A stretch of 22,097 bases of DNA from CAZAKZ01 sp964485695 (GTDB taxonomy: Bacteria; Planctomycetota; JAFGQW01): the NCBI GenBank assembly GCA_964485695.1, contig CAZAKZ010000095.1, positions 1-22,097 of the forward strand. The letters are read 5' to 3'. Made by a program: the position numbers and the translations under genes. How positions within the stretch are numbered: position 1 is the first letter of the stretch; every line of letters begins with the position of its first letter. Positions 7,854-15,587 of the stretch are shown here, piece after piece. Below the pieces are notes generated by a model. It had not been told where the DNA came from. It was given only the letters and a program-made list of their open reading frames with translations, and did not search any database.

Positions 7854-9098
7854 GTGTTCCGTAAAAGCACCGCACTCGCCCTACTCGCCCTCCTTGCCCT
7901 ACCGGCCGCGGCCCCCGCCCAGAATCCGGGCGACTGCGTGGCCATGGGCAACCTCACCATCTACTGTTACAACCTGTTCGTCTATGACGTGAATCCGGCC
8001 TCCACCAGGATCACGACCCTCTTCCCGCCGAACTGCGGATTCCACCGCAACGGCGGCGCCACCCCCGCGCCCTCGAACGACGGCATCCTGTTTCCCACCA
8101 AGCCCCAGATCTCGGGGAAGCTCCAGGTCTACCGCTGCCGCCGCGGAAGCACCGCGGTCATGACCACCCTGCCCGGGCAGTTTGCCTACATCCCGGACAT
8201 TCTGGTGGACCAGTGCGGCGACCTGATCATCCTGGCTCACGCCACGCCCGCATCCGCGTCCGGCCTCTACCGGTTCTCGGCCGCCGGCAGCCTGAAGAGC
8301 ACCCTGGCCGCCGGACTCGACGGCGCCATCGCCGCCGAGGAGGATCCGGCCACCGGCGACTTCCTGGTGGCCAAGCCCAGGGGCGATGTCCTGCGCGTTA
8401 CCCGCAGCGGCCAGGTCACCACCATCGCCGCCGGCGCGCTTCCCGCCGGGGCGGTCAACCTCGACGGGAACCTGCAGACCGAGTTCGCCACCGGCCGGAT
8501 GCTGGTCACGTGGGGCAAGAACCTCTTCCGTCTGGATCCCACGTCCGGTCGCGTCTCCACCCTGCTGACGGCCGCGAAGGACTTCCTCGGCCTGGCCCAC
8601 GATCCCGTGCACGGGGGCTACTATCGCACCGACTTGAGCACCATCGTCCGGTACGATCCCGCCACGAACACCGCGGTGAAGATCCTCGGCCTCGGGTCTC
8701 ACCACATGCTGGGCGACGTGGCCACCTGGGGTGGCCGCATGCTCACCGGTACCGCTCGTCCCGCACCGGGGACTACCTATCCCGTGACCCTCGCCATGGA
8801 GGGCGAGGCGGGCAAGGCCTACCAGGCGGCCGCTTCATTTGGCACCCTGCCCGGCATCCAGACCCCGGCGGGCCGCATCCACCTGGTGCCGGACGCCCTC
8901 TTCTTCCTGTCGCTCCGGGCACCCTCCCTGTTCCAGGGATTTGCCGGTGTCCTGGATCCGACCGGCACCGCGCTGCTCGGCGTCAAAATCCCGGCCATCC
9001 CGGCGCTGCGCGGCCTGCGGTTCTACCTCGTTGCGGTGTCGTACGATGGCGGCGGCTTCCGCCGCATCAGCGAGCCGCTGGGCGTGACCGTGGAATGA
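7854..9098 (+). CDS. Secreted propeller-like protein with a planctomycete-type C-terminal module
   Basis: A 414-residue protein with a signal peptide: MFRKS, an Ala/Leu-rich core, and a probable cleavage site after APA at residues 20-22. The middle (about 75-300) consists of short repeats of the type 'GLYRF..AG', 'GDVLRVTRSGQVTTIAAG', 'NLFRLDPTSGRVSTL' and 'TIVRYDPATNTAV', consistent with a beta-propeller resembling Vgb/SMP-30-type folds. The last 100 or so residues form a module that aligns by eye with the C-terminus of the protein starting at 20876: shared 'PGT..V.L', 'GFAGVLDPTG', 'L.ASF' and a Leu/Pro-rich end. Function unknown. The GTG start is supported by GGAGGT 5 bases upstream. It faces the WG-repeat gene, and the two stop codons are separated by only 3 bases. 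Probably periplasmic or extracellular. Confidence 0.85.
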   Translation: MFRKSTALALLALLALPAAAPAQNPGDCVAMGNLTIYCYNLFVYDVNPASTRITTLFPPNCGFHRNGGATPAPSNDGILFPTKPQISGKLQVYRCRRGSTAVMTTLPGQFAYIPDILVDQCGDLIILAHATPASASGLYRFSAAGSLKSTLAAGLDGAIAAEEDPATGDFLVAKPRGDVLRVTRSGQVTTIAAGALPAGAVNLDGNLQTEFATGRMLVTWGKNLFRLDPTSGRVSTLLTAAKDFLGLAHDPVHGGYYRTDLSTIVRYDPATNTAVKILGLGSHHMLGDVATWGGRMLTGTARPAPGTTYPVTLAMEGEAGKAYQAAASFGTLPGIQTPAGRIHLVPDALFFLSLRAPSLFQGFAGVLDPTGTALLGVKIPAIPALRGLRFYLVAVSYDGGGFRRISEPLGVTVE

Positions 9099-9101
9099 CC
9101 G

Positions 9102-11267
9102 TCATTGCCGCCACGGGGCGGGCTTCACGCTGAGGACGTCGCCCGTGGCCCTGGGCGGCGCCTCCTTTCCCCGGGGCATGTTGCACCCGAGGCTCACGTA
9201 GTAGGTGCCGCGGGCTTCCTCGAAGGACCGGGCATAGGTCGAGGTCGAAAACGTCGCCACGCAGCGCCACATCTCCAGGTCCTCGGTGGTATAGACGGTA
9301 TTCAGGAAAGCACCTGCTTCCGGACGGGTGCACAGGAGATGGAGGGTCGGGCCGCGCACCAGGGCGTCGGTGATCCACTGGCCCGGAAACGACGGCAGGG
9401 AAACGGGCATCTCGTGGGGTGCCTCCAGGTAGTGGAGGCCGCCTTGCGGATTGTCGGGAACGAGGCTGCCGAAGGGCGGCAGGATGACGTGGCCCTTGGC
9501 GAAGGCGACGAACTTGCCGTAGCGGGCGGATCTCTTGCGGAGGCCGTGGCCGTCCTGCACGAGTTGGCGCAGCCGGGGGACCATGGGCCGGGCCACGAGG
9601 AATCCGTCCTCGAGGTGATAGAAAGTCCTCGACCGGTCCAGGCCGGCCAGGGTTTGCCCGTAAGGAAAGATGAACACCGGGTAGCCGTACGACGGCACGG
9701 GTTTCCACGACTTTCCGAAATCCTTCGACTCCATGACCTTCACGCCGTGGTCGGTGGAGACCACGGCATAAAGGCGGCCCCCGGCGTGCGCCAGCTCGAA
9801 GACGTGGAGGCCGCGGGGGATGGTGCGGAGCTTCTTCCAGCGCCCCGCCCTCTTCACGTAGAGATTGCCGAAGGCCCAGGACTCCTGGGGGTCGTTGCTC
9901 GGCGCCACGAGGCGCTTGCCGAACACGTAGAACACCCCCACCATCTCGTCGGGCGCTTTGTATTCGTGGCGGAAGGTGCGCTTGCCCGGCTTGAAGGAGA
10001 GGATGTCCACGGGGCCGGTGTTGCTCCAGTAGTCGCCGCACCCGATGTAGATGCGGCCCCGATAGAGGATCATGTCGCGGATGTTCCGGGAGAAGACCTT
10101 GCCGCCCTCGTCCGGGTATCGCTTCCGGTACGGATTGCCCAGCAGGATCACGCGCCGGGCCTCGAGGGTGCTCGGCCCCACGATGCGCGCGGCGGGGAAC
10201 TTCCCAGCCTGCGCCCGGGAGTCCTGCACTGCCTCCGGAATCGGGACCTGGGTCCGCCGCGTATCGAACGGCCCGGTCACGAAGGCGCCGCTGCGGTCGA
10301 TATATCCCACCCTGCCCTTCAGGGACACCCGGGCAATGCCGTGGGAGAAGGGCTCGGCGGTGGAGAACTTTGCGGCGATGACCCGCTTTCCCGTACGGTC
10401 GATGTATCCCCACTTGAAGTCGACGCGCACCAGGGCCAGGCCCTCGGAAAAGAGGCCGACCTTGTTGTACTTCGGAGCCATGCGCATGCGGCCGGTGCGG
10501 TCGATGAGGCCCCAGGGGCCGTCCACCTCGGGCTTGACGCCGGCCAGCCCCTCGGTGAAGGGATTGGCCCCCCAGAATCTTCGCCGGATGACGAAGGCGC
10601 CGGTGCGGTCGATGTAGCCGGCGTCGCGGCCCCCGGCCTCGACGTAGGCCAGGCCCTCGGAGAAGTTGTCCACCCAGTAGTAACGCGCCGGGAAGACGAC
10701 CTCGCCGGCCCGGTCCACGAAGCCCCAGCGGCCGTTCAGGCGCACGGGCGCCAGGCCCTCCGTGAAGTCCCAGGCCCGCTCAAACCGGGGCGGGATAACG
10801 AAGTCCAGGGTCCGGTCCACGAAGCCCCAGCCATCGCGGGTACACGCTGCGGCGAGGCCCTGGTGAAAGGGCCGGGCGTCTTTGAACCGTACCGGCCCCG
10901 ACGAGCGCCCCGCGCGGTCCACATAGCCCCACCCGTCGCTGGAGCCCACGGCGGCAAGGCCCTCGGTGAAGAAGTGGATGCGCGGGTAGCGCGCCTCGAC
11001 GGCCACGCGGCCGCGCCGGTCCAGGAATCCCCACAAACCCCCGATCCGGAATGGCGCCATGCCGTTTGAGTAGGGGGCGATGTAGGTAAACCGGGGCTTC
11101 ACCGCCATCAGGCCGTCTCGCTCCACAAGGCCCCACTTGCCCGCCTCGAAGATCGGTACCGGCTGGCGGAGGGGGACCTCCTGCGTGGAAGTCGGGGCCG
11201 CCAAGGCGAGAACAACGAATCCCACCATAACCGGGAGCATTGCGGACGTGGGTACGAAACTGGACAT
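9102..11267 (-). CDS. Secreted WG-repeat protein with a C-terminal Asp-box/propeller-like half
   Basis: A 721-residue protein. The start was placed at the ATG at 11265-11267 because a signal peptide follows at once (MSSFVPTSAM, then a hydrophobic core to about residue 24) and GGGGAAG lies upstream. The frame stays open for 92 more codons, but that would run into the divergent sulfatase gene and bury the signal sequence. Residues 42-340 hold nine WG (KWGF/Y.DR.G) repeats of about 33 residues; the Trp is lost in repeats 6 and 9. WG repeats are thought to be beta-rich interaction modules. Residues 395-715 look like a second beta-propeller: blade-like strands (RGRIYIGCGDYW, GGRLYAVVSTD) and one sialidase-type Asp-box, SKDFGKSW (514-521). 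No catalytic residues recognised. Function unknown; the combination of WG repeats with an Asp-box half is notable. Confidence 0.85.
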   Translation of the reverse strand: MSSFVPTSAMLPVMVGFVVLALAAPTSTQEVPLRQPVPIFEAGKWGLVERDGLMAVKPRFTYIAPYSNGMAPFRIGGLWGFLDRRGRVAVEARYPRIHFFTEGLAAVGSSDGWGYVDRAGRSSGPVRFKDARPFHQGLAAACTRDGWGFVDRTLDFVIPPRFERAWDFTEGLAPVRLNGRWGFVDRAGEVVFPARYYWVDNFSEGLAYVEAGGRDAGYIDRTGAFVIRRRFWGANPFTEGLAGVKPEVDGPWGLIDRTGRMRMAPKYNKVGLFSEGLALVRVDFKWGYIDRTGKRVIAAKFSTAEPFSHGIARVSLKGRVGYIDRSGAFVTGPFDTRRTQVPIPEAVQDSRAQAGKFPAARIVGPSTLEARRVILLGNPYRKRYPDEGGKVFSRNIRDMILYRGRIYIGCGDYWSNTGPVDILSFKPGKRTFRHEYKAPDEMVGVFYVFGKRLVAPSNDPQESWAFGNLYVKRAGRWKKLRTIPRGLHVFELAHAGGRLYAVVSTDHGVKVMESKDFGKSWKPVPSYGYPVFIFPYGQTLAGLDRSRTFYHLEDGFLVARPMVPRLRQLVQDGHGLRKRSARYGKFVAFAKGHVILPPFGSLVPDNPQGGLHYLEAPHEMPVSLPSFPGQWITDALVRGPTLHLLCTRPEAGAFLNTVYTTEDLEMWRCVATFSTSTYARSFEEARGTYYVSLGCNMPRGKEAPPRATGDVLSVKPAPWRQ

Positions 11268-11397
11268 CGTGTTCTTCCCCTTGAAGCACGAGCGCCAGGA
11301 TAGCACGTGGCGGGAAAAACCGGGAATCCCGTTCATTTTTTCCGGGACCGACCTTATCATCCCGGAAATCGTTCCGTCCTCGAGAAAGGTACCGAGC

Positions 11398-12894
11398 ATG
11401 AACTCCACCCACCCCACCCGGAGGAGATTCCTCAAGACCGTGGCGGCCGGCTCGGCGGCCCTGGCCCTGCCTGGATGCCTGCGCGATGCCGGCCTCCAGG
11501 CCGTGGGCGACTCCCGCCCCCCCAACATCGTGGTCATCTTCACCGACGACCAGGGCTACACCGATGTGGGCGCGTACGGGGCCGAGGGCTTTTCGACCCC
11601 CAACCTGGACGCCATGGCGACCGAGGGTGTTCGGTTCACGAACTTCTACACGGCGCAGCCCGTTTGCTCGGCTTCGCGGGCGGCGCTGCTCACGGGATGC
11701 TACCCCAATCGCATCGGCATCACCGGGGCCCTGGGACCGAGGAGCAAGCGTGGGCTGCATTCAGGCGAGGTGACCCTGGCCGAGGTCTGCAAGTCCAGGG
11801 GCTACGCCACCGCCATCTTCGGCAAGTGGCACCTGGGCCACCACCCGGAGTTTCTTCCCACGCGCCACGGCTTCGACGAGTTTTACGGCCTCCCCTACTC
11901 AAACGACATGTGGCCGCTCCATCCAGAGTACGTGGACCTGCCGCCGAAACTGGCAAAGCGAAAGCGCGGCTATCCCGACCTGCCGCTCTACGAGGGCGAG
12001 CGCATCGTGAATCCGAAGGTCACACCCGAAGACCAGGAGGAGTTCACCACGGAGTTCACGCGCCGGGGCGTGGACTTCATCCGGCGGAACCGACACCGCC
12101 CGTTCTTCCTCTACCTGCCCCACCCCATGCCGCACGTGCCGCTCTACGTGTCCGAGAAGTTCAGGGGCAAGTCCGATCAGGGATGCTACGGCGACGTCAT
12201 CATGGAGATCGACTGGTCGGTGGGTCGTATCCTCGATGCCCTGAAGGAATGCGGCATCGACGACAACACCCTGGTCATCTTCACCGCCGACAACGGGCCG
12301 TGGTTGTCGTACGGGAACCACGGCGGATCGGCCCGGGGATTGCGCGAGGGCAAGGGCACCACCTGGGAGGGGGGCGTCCGGGAGCCCTGCATCATGCGCT
12401 GGCCGGGCAAGATTCCCGCGGGCAGCGTGTGCGACGAGCCGGCCATGACCATCGACATCCTGCCCACGGTGGCGAAACGCATCCACGCCTCCCTGCCCGA
12501 CCACGCCATCGACGGCCTGGACATCTGGCCGCTCCTGGCCGGCACGCCGGGAGCGAAGTCCCCCCACGAAGCGCTCTACTTCTACTACCGCCTGGGCGAG
12601 CTCCAGGCCCTGCGTTCCGGGAAGTGGAAGCTGGTCTTCCCGCACAGGTATCGCAGCCTCACGGGCACGGCCGGGCAAGACGGCAAGCCGAACGGCTATT
12701 CGCAGAAGCGGTGCGGTCTGGAGCTCTACGACCTGGACAGCGACCCGGGCGAGCGTGACGACGTGAGCGCCAGGCACCCCGGCGTGGTCAAGGGCCTGCA
12801 GGCCCTTGCAGAGAAGGCGCGGGAAGACCTCGGAGATTCCCGGACCAAGCGCAAGGGAAAGGGCCGACGGCCACCCGGACAGGTGAAGAAATAG
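11398..12894 (+). CDS. Tat-exported sulfatase (formylglycine-dependent)
   Basis: A 498-residue arylsulfatase-like enzyme of the alkaline phosphatase superfamily, hydrolysing a sulfate ester outside the cytoplasm. THPTRRRFLK (residues 4-13) is a twin-arginine signal, and ALPGC (23-27) could be a lipobox, suggesting a Tat-exported lipoprotein. IFTDDQGYTDVG (47-58) provides the first calcium ligands. CSASRAALLTG (90-100) is the sulfatase signature, with Cys90 as the residue converted to formylglycine. GYATAIFGKWHLG (135-147) is the second signature. FTADNG (295-300) supplies the later calcium ligands. The ATG at 11398 was chosen for the Tat signal and the AAAGG upstream; the open frame extends further left without coding support. 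The tail is Lys/Arg-rich. No maturation enzyme gene lies in the window. Substrate not predictable. Sulfatases are strongly expanded in Planctomycetota. Confidence 0.95.
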   Translation: MNSTHPTRRRFLKTVAAGSAALALPGCLRDAGLQAVGDSRPPNIVVIFTDDQGYTDVGAYGAEGFSTPNLDAMATEGVRFTNFYTAQPVCSASRAALLTGCYPNRIGITGALGPRSKRGLHSGEVTLAEVCKSRGYATAIFGKWHLGHHPEFLPTRHGFDEFYGLPYSNDMWPLHPEYVDLPPKLAKRKRGYPDLPLYEGERIVNPKVTPEDQEEFTTEFTRRGVDFIRRNRHRPFFLYLPHPMPHVPLYVSEKFRGKSDQGCYGDVIMEIDWSVGRILDALKECGIDDNTLVIFTADNGPWLSYGNHGGSARGLREGKGTTWEGGVREPCIMRWPGKIPAGSVCDEPAMTIDILPTVAKRIHASLPDHAIDGLDIWPLLAGTPGAKSPHEALYFYYRLGELQALRSGKWKLVFPHRYRSLTGTAGQDGKPNGYSQKRCGLELYDLDSDPGERDDVSARHPGVVKGLQALAEKAREDLGDSRTKRKGKGRRPPGQVKK

Positions 12895-12916
12895 GCGTGG
12901 GCCTCGCCTGTTGAAA

Positions 12917-12948
12917 AACGGCGAGAAGGCGCTATTTTTTCTCCCGTT
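12917..12948 (+). terminator. Imperfect hairpin after the sulfatase gene
   Basis: AACGG-GAGAA (12917-12927, one bulged C) pairs with TTCTCCCGTT (12939-12948) around an A/T-containing loop, 23 bases after the sulfatase stop. A-rich sequence precedes it and no T-run follows on the plus strand, so it would fit better as a minus-strand or bidirectional terminator. It separates the sulfatase from the antiporter operon. Confidence 0.35.
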
Positions 12949-13000
12949 GCATCAGTCCTTCATGGCGCAGTCGTATCTAAGCTGGTCATAAGATCCGTTT

Positions 13001-13015
13001 GACGGAAATTCCGTC
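13001..13015. promoter_or_regulatory. Perfect inverted repeat upstream of mrpE (possible operator)
   Basis: GACGGAA and TTCCGTC flank a single central A, 41 bases before the mrpE start. A TAAGAT (-10-like) word lies just upstream at 12989-12994, which would put the repeat near a transcription start, a usual place for a repressor site. No regulator gene is in the window to pair with it. Confidence 0.3.
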
Positions 13016-13056
13016 CGGGGCTCACCTGACCGGGTGCGTCCAGTTCTGGAGAACCG

Positions 13057-13557
13057 ATGACCGTTCTCTACACCTTTTTGATCCTGTCCGGATTCTGGAT
13101 TCTCCTCTCCGGGAATTTCGATGCCTTCCACCTGATCCTCGGTGCGCTCAGTTGCGGCCTCGTGAGCTTCCTATCCCACGACCTGCTCTTCCAGAAACGG
13201 GACGAGAAGGGGCGCCTGGCCACGGCATGGCGGTTCGTCCTCTACCTACCGTGGCTCTTCTGGCAGATCTTCCTGGCCAACCTGCACGTGGCCTCTCTGG
13301 CCCTCCATCCCAGGGCCAGTGACCACCTCGACCCGAGGATCATCCGGTTCAAGTCGAAGTTGAAGAAGGACATCGCCCGGGTGACCCTGGCCAACTCCAT
13401 CACCCTGACTCCCGGCACCATCACGGTCCACGTCCTGGAGGACGGTGAGTTCGTGGTCCACGCCATCACGCCCAAGGCGGCGGGGGACCTGTCGGGTGAG
13501 TTCCAGGGGGAGATGGAAAAGCGCATCGCGTGGATATTCAAAGAGGAAGGACGATGA
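13057..13557 (+). CDS. mrpE: Mrp-type Na+/H+ antiporter subunit E
   Basis: A 166-residue MrpE/MnhE/MbhA-type protein, a small membrane subunit required for assembly of the Mrp cation/proton antiporter. An N-terminal hydrophobic pair (about residues 3-20 and 25-41) is followed by a third segment near 60-85 containing LPWLFWQIFLANLHVA. A conserved soluble tail follows, with LANSITLTPGTITV (110-123) and the 'VHAITP' strand typical of MrpE. GGAGA sits a few bases before the ATG. It is the first gene of an eleven-gene run, and its stop overlaps the mrpF start (ATGA). A clear family member of normal length. Confidence 0.93.
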   Translation: MTVLYTFLILSGFWILLSGNFDAFHLILGALSCGLVSFLSHDLLFQKRDEKGRLATAWRFVLYLPWLFWQIFLANLHVASLALHPRASDHLDPRIIRFKSKLKKDIARVTLANSITLTPGTITVHVLEDGEFVVHAITPKAAGDLSGEFQGEMEKRIAWIFKEEGR

Positions 13558-13865
13558 GCGTCTTCTTGATCGTCGCCGGAGCCGGGCTCCTCTGCATCTC
13601 GCTGCTACCCCTCTACCGGGTGGTGTTTGGCCCGACGAGCATTGACCGCGTCATGGGCGTCAACGTCATCGGCACCAAGACCACGGTGTTGCTGATCATC
13701 ATCGGGACCATCTACCACCGCGTGGAGATGTTCGTGGACATCGCCCTGGCCTACGCGCTGCTCAACTTCATCGCCACCCTGGGGATCTCGCGGTTCTTTC
13801 TGCACCGCCGAACCCTGGCGGCAAGATCGCGGAAGCCGGCGGGCGAGAAGGGAGGGGACGCATGA
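13554..13865 (+). CDS. mrpF: Mrp-type Na+/H+ antiporter subunit F
   Basis: A 103-residue protein with three predicted TM segments, matching MrpF/MnhF/MbhB in length. The conserved LYRVVFGPTSIDRVMGVN (residues 20-37) and the 'DIALAYALLNFIATL' helix with its buried Asp are hallmarks. The start at 13554 overlaps the mrpE stop by 4 bases and has GAGGAAGG in front; an in-frame ATG 24 bases earlier lies inside mrpE and is less likely. The C-terminal tail is Arg/Lys-rich and hydrophilic. Its stop overlaps the mrpG start by 4 bases. Confidence 0.93.
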   Translation: MSVFLIVAGAGLLCISLLPLYRVVFGPTSIDRVMGVNVIGTKTTVLLIIIGTIYHRVEMFVDIALAYALLNFIATLGISRFFLHRRTLAARSRKPAGEKGGDA

Positions 13866-14194
13866 TCGTCACCGCCGTGGCCGTGGCCCTCATCGTGGCC
13901 GGATTCTTCTTCTTCCTCGCCACGAGCATCGGCATCGTCCGATTCCCGGATTTCTATAGCCGACTCCACGCCGCCGGCAAGGGCGACACCCTCTCCACGG
14001 TGCTGATCCTGTCGGGTCTCGCCCTCTACAACTTGAACCACTTCTCCGGCTCCACCCTCCTCGTGAGCATCAAGATCATGTTCATCGTCGTGTTCATCTT
14101 CATGGCGAGCCCGGCGGCGAGCCACGCCATGCTGGACGCGGGATTCCATTCCGGCGCCGAGCCCTGGACACGGAAGGGCGGGAAGAAGGAATGA
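13862..14194 (+). CDS. mrpG: Mrp-type Na+/H+ antiporter subunit G
   Basis: A 110-residue MrpG/MnhG/MbhC-type subunit with three TM helices. The family motif 'GIVRFPDFYSRLHAAGKGDT' spans about residues 24-43, followed by two more helices. A short hydrophilic tail contains GGKKE. The ATG overlaps the mrpF stop, and its own stop overlaps the next start in the same ATGA manner, indicating coupled translation. Confidence 0.93.
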   Translation: MIVTAVAVALIVAGFFFFLATSIGIVRFPDFYSRLHAAGKGDTLSTVLILSGLALYNLNHFSGSTLLVSIKIMFIVVFIFMASPAASHAMLDAGFHSGAEPWTRKGGKKE

Positions 14195-14436
14195 TCTGGC
14201 AGCTCGATCTCATCCTGCTGACCCTGGTCGTGATCTGCGCCATCGCCGCCATCACCGTGAGGGACCTGCTGAACGCCGCCATCATCCTGGGAGCTTACAG
14301 CTTCCTCATGTGCCTGCTCTGGACCGAAATGGGCGCGGTGGACGTGGCCTTCACCGAGGCCGCCGTGGGCGCGGGCGTGAGCACCATCTTCTGTGTCGCC
14401 GCCGTGTTCCAGACAGCGAGGAGGACCAAAGATTGA
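14191..14436 (+). CDS. MbhD-like subunit (DUF4040; equivalent to part of the MrpA C-terminus)
   Basis: An 81-residue protein with three TM segments. VRDLLNAAIILGAYSFLMCL and the following 'DVAFTEAAVGAGVSTIF' (with acidic residues Asp and Glu inside membrane segments) match DUF4040/MbhD, which in classic Mrp systems is the first of two domains at the end of MrpA. Here it is a separate gene, as in archaeal Mbh hydrogenase operons. Coupled at both ends: ATGA overlap with mrpG and a TTGA overlap with the next gene. Confidence 0.88.
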   Translation: MIWQLDLILLTLVVICAIAAITVRDLLNAAIILGAYSFLMCLLWTEMGAVDVAFTEAAVGAGVSTIFCVAAVFQTARRTKD

Positions 14437-15191
14437 AAGTCCTGGGCTTCATCGCGGTGGTGGTCACCGGTCTCATGCTCGCCGTGGCCGTCAATGACTT
14501 CCCCGCCTGGGGGGATCCGCACTCTCCCGCGAGCCGGCACCTCTCTCCGCACTTCATCACCCAGGCCGAGAAGGAGACGGCGGTGCCCAACATGGTCACA
14601 GCGGTGCTGGCCGACTACCGGGGCTTCGACACCCTGTTCGAGACGGCGGTGATCTTCACGGCCGGCGTGGCGGTGATCCTGGTGCTGCGGAGATTCCGGA
14701 GGACCCGAGAAAAGCACCTGCCCGAGGACCGGACGCCCGAGCTGGTCCACAAGGACGTCATCACGCGCACCATCGTGCGCCTGCTGGTTCCCTTCATCCA
14801 GCTCTTCGCCCTCTACGTGGTGATGCACGGCCACCACAGCCCGGGCGGGGGATTCCAGGGGGGCGTCATGCTCGGGGCCAGCTTCATCCTCCTCGCCATC
14901 ACCTACGACCTCGAGACGACCCTGAAGCGTCTCGGCGAGAAGAAGAACGTCATCCTGGCCAACGTGGGCGTCCTCCTCTACGCGGGCATCGGCGCGGTGT
15001 GCTTGGCCCTGGGCCTCAACTTCCTGGACTACTCCGCCCTGAGCAAGATCCTGCCCGCCACGGACGCCATCATGGCACGGTCCCACGGCATGCTGGGCAT
15101 CGAGATCGGCGTGGCCATCGCCGTCATGGCCATCATGGTGGCCATCTACGCCAACCTGGCCTCCCGGGGTAGATACTACAAGGGCCTTTGA
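14433..15191 (+). CDS. mrpB: Fused MbhE-MrpB antiporter subunit
   Basis: A 252-residue protein that joins two subunits. Residues about 1-95 match MbhE (the other part of the MrpA C-terminus): one TM, an external segment with the 'ETAVPNMVTAVLADYRGFDT' stretch, then a TM with TAVIFTAG. Residues about 105-250 match MrpB/MnhB/MbhF, with VRLLVPFIQLFALYVVMHGH and HSPGGGFQGGVMLGA. I place the start at TTG 14433: it overlaps the preceding stop as TTGA, has GAGGAGG about 8 bases upstream, and begins right at the first TM (KVLGFIAVVVTG). The frame is open further left, but those codons are out-of-frame shadow of the preceding gene. No ATG fits the expected N-terminus. Confidence 0.85.
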   Translation: MKVLGFIAVVVTGLMLAVAVNDFPAWGDPHSPASRHLSPHFITQAEKETAVPNMVTAVLADYRGFDTLFETAVIFTAGVAVILVLRRFRRTREKHLPEDRTPELVHKDVITRTIVRLLVPFIQLFALYVVMHGHHSPGGGFQGGVMLGASFILLAITYDLETTLKRLGEKKNVILANVGVLLYAGIGAVCLALGLNFLDYSALSKILPATDAIMARSHGMLGIEIGVAIAVMAIMVAIYANLASRGRYYKGL

Positions 15192-15209
15192 GAAAGTGGA
15201 TCCTGATTC

Positions 15210-15587
15210 ATGGACATGATCGTCGCGAAATACAACTACTGGATCTACATACTCCTGATGATGATCGGCCTCTACGCCATGATCAGCAAGAGGAACCTGG
15301 TGAAGAAGGTCATCGGCATGAACATCTTCCAGACGGCCATCATCCTCTTCTACGTCTCCACCGGCGCCAAGCGGGACGCCACCATTCCCATCCTCGAACA
15401 CGGCCATGATGCAGCCCACACTGCCGTCAACGCCGCGGCCTACGTGAATCCCCTGCCCCACGTCCTGATGCTGACGGCCATCGTCGTCTCCGTGGCCACC
15501 CTGGGCGTGGCCCTGGCCATCGTTCTGAGGATCTACCGCCGCTACGGCACCCTCGAAGAGGACGAGATCCTGGAGCAGATCCGATGA
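15210..15587 (+). CDS. mrpC: Mrp-type Na+/H+ antiporter subunit C (NuoK-like)
   Basis: A 125-residue MrpC/MnhC/MbhG subunit, homologous to NuoK, with three TM helices. It has an N-terminal helix (YWIYILLMMIGLYAMIS), the family segment 'NLVKKVIGMNIFQTAIILFYV', and NPLPHVLMLTAIVVSVATLG in the third helix. The loop with repeated His/Ala near residues 64-72 is slightly longer than I expect. An 18-base gap separates it from the preceding gene; the ribosome site is weak, and an ATG two codons later is also possible. Its stop overlaps the mrpD start. Confidence 0.92.
   Translation: MDMIVAKYNYWIYILLMMIGLYAMISKRNLVKKVIGMNIFQTAIILFYVSTGAKRDATIPILEHGHDAAHTAVNAAAYVNPLPHVLMLTAIVVSVATLGVALAIVLRIYRRYGTLEEDEILEQIR

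Noticed and set aside
9105..11069. Long open frame (654 codons) on the plus strand
   Set aside because: It is antisense to the WG-repeat gene; its product is a low-complexity His/Gly/Glu/Ala-rich sequence with no family resemblance, as expected from the opposite strand of GC-rich coding DNA.
11137..11397. N-terminal extension of the sulfatase to base 11137
   Set aside because: It would overlap the divergent WG-repeat gene and put 87 non-conserved residues before an evident Tat signal peptide.
11268..11543. N-terminal extension of the WG-repeat protein to base 11543
   Set aside because: It would overlap the start of the sulfatase gene and hide the signal peptide; the extra residues have no similarity to any export signal.
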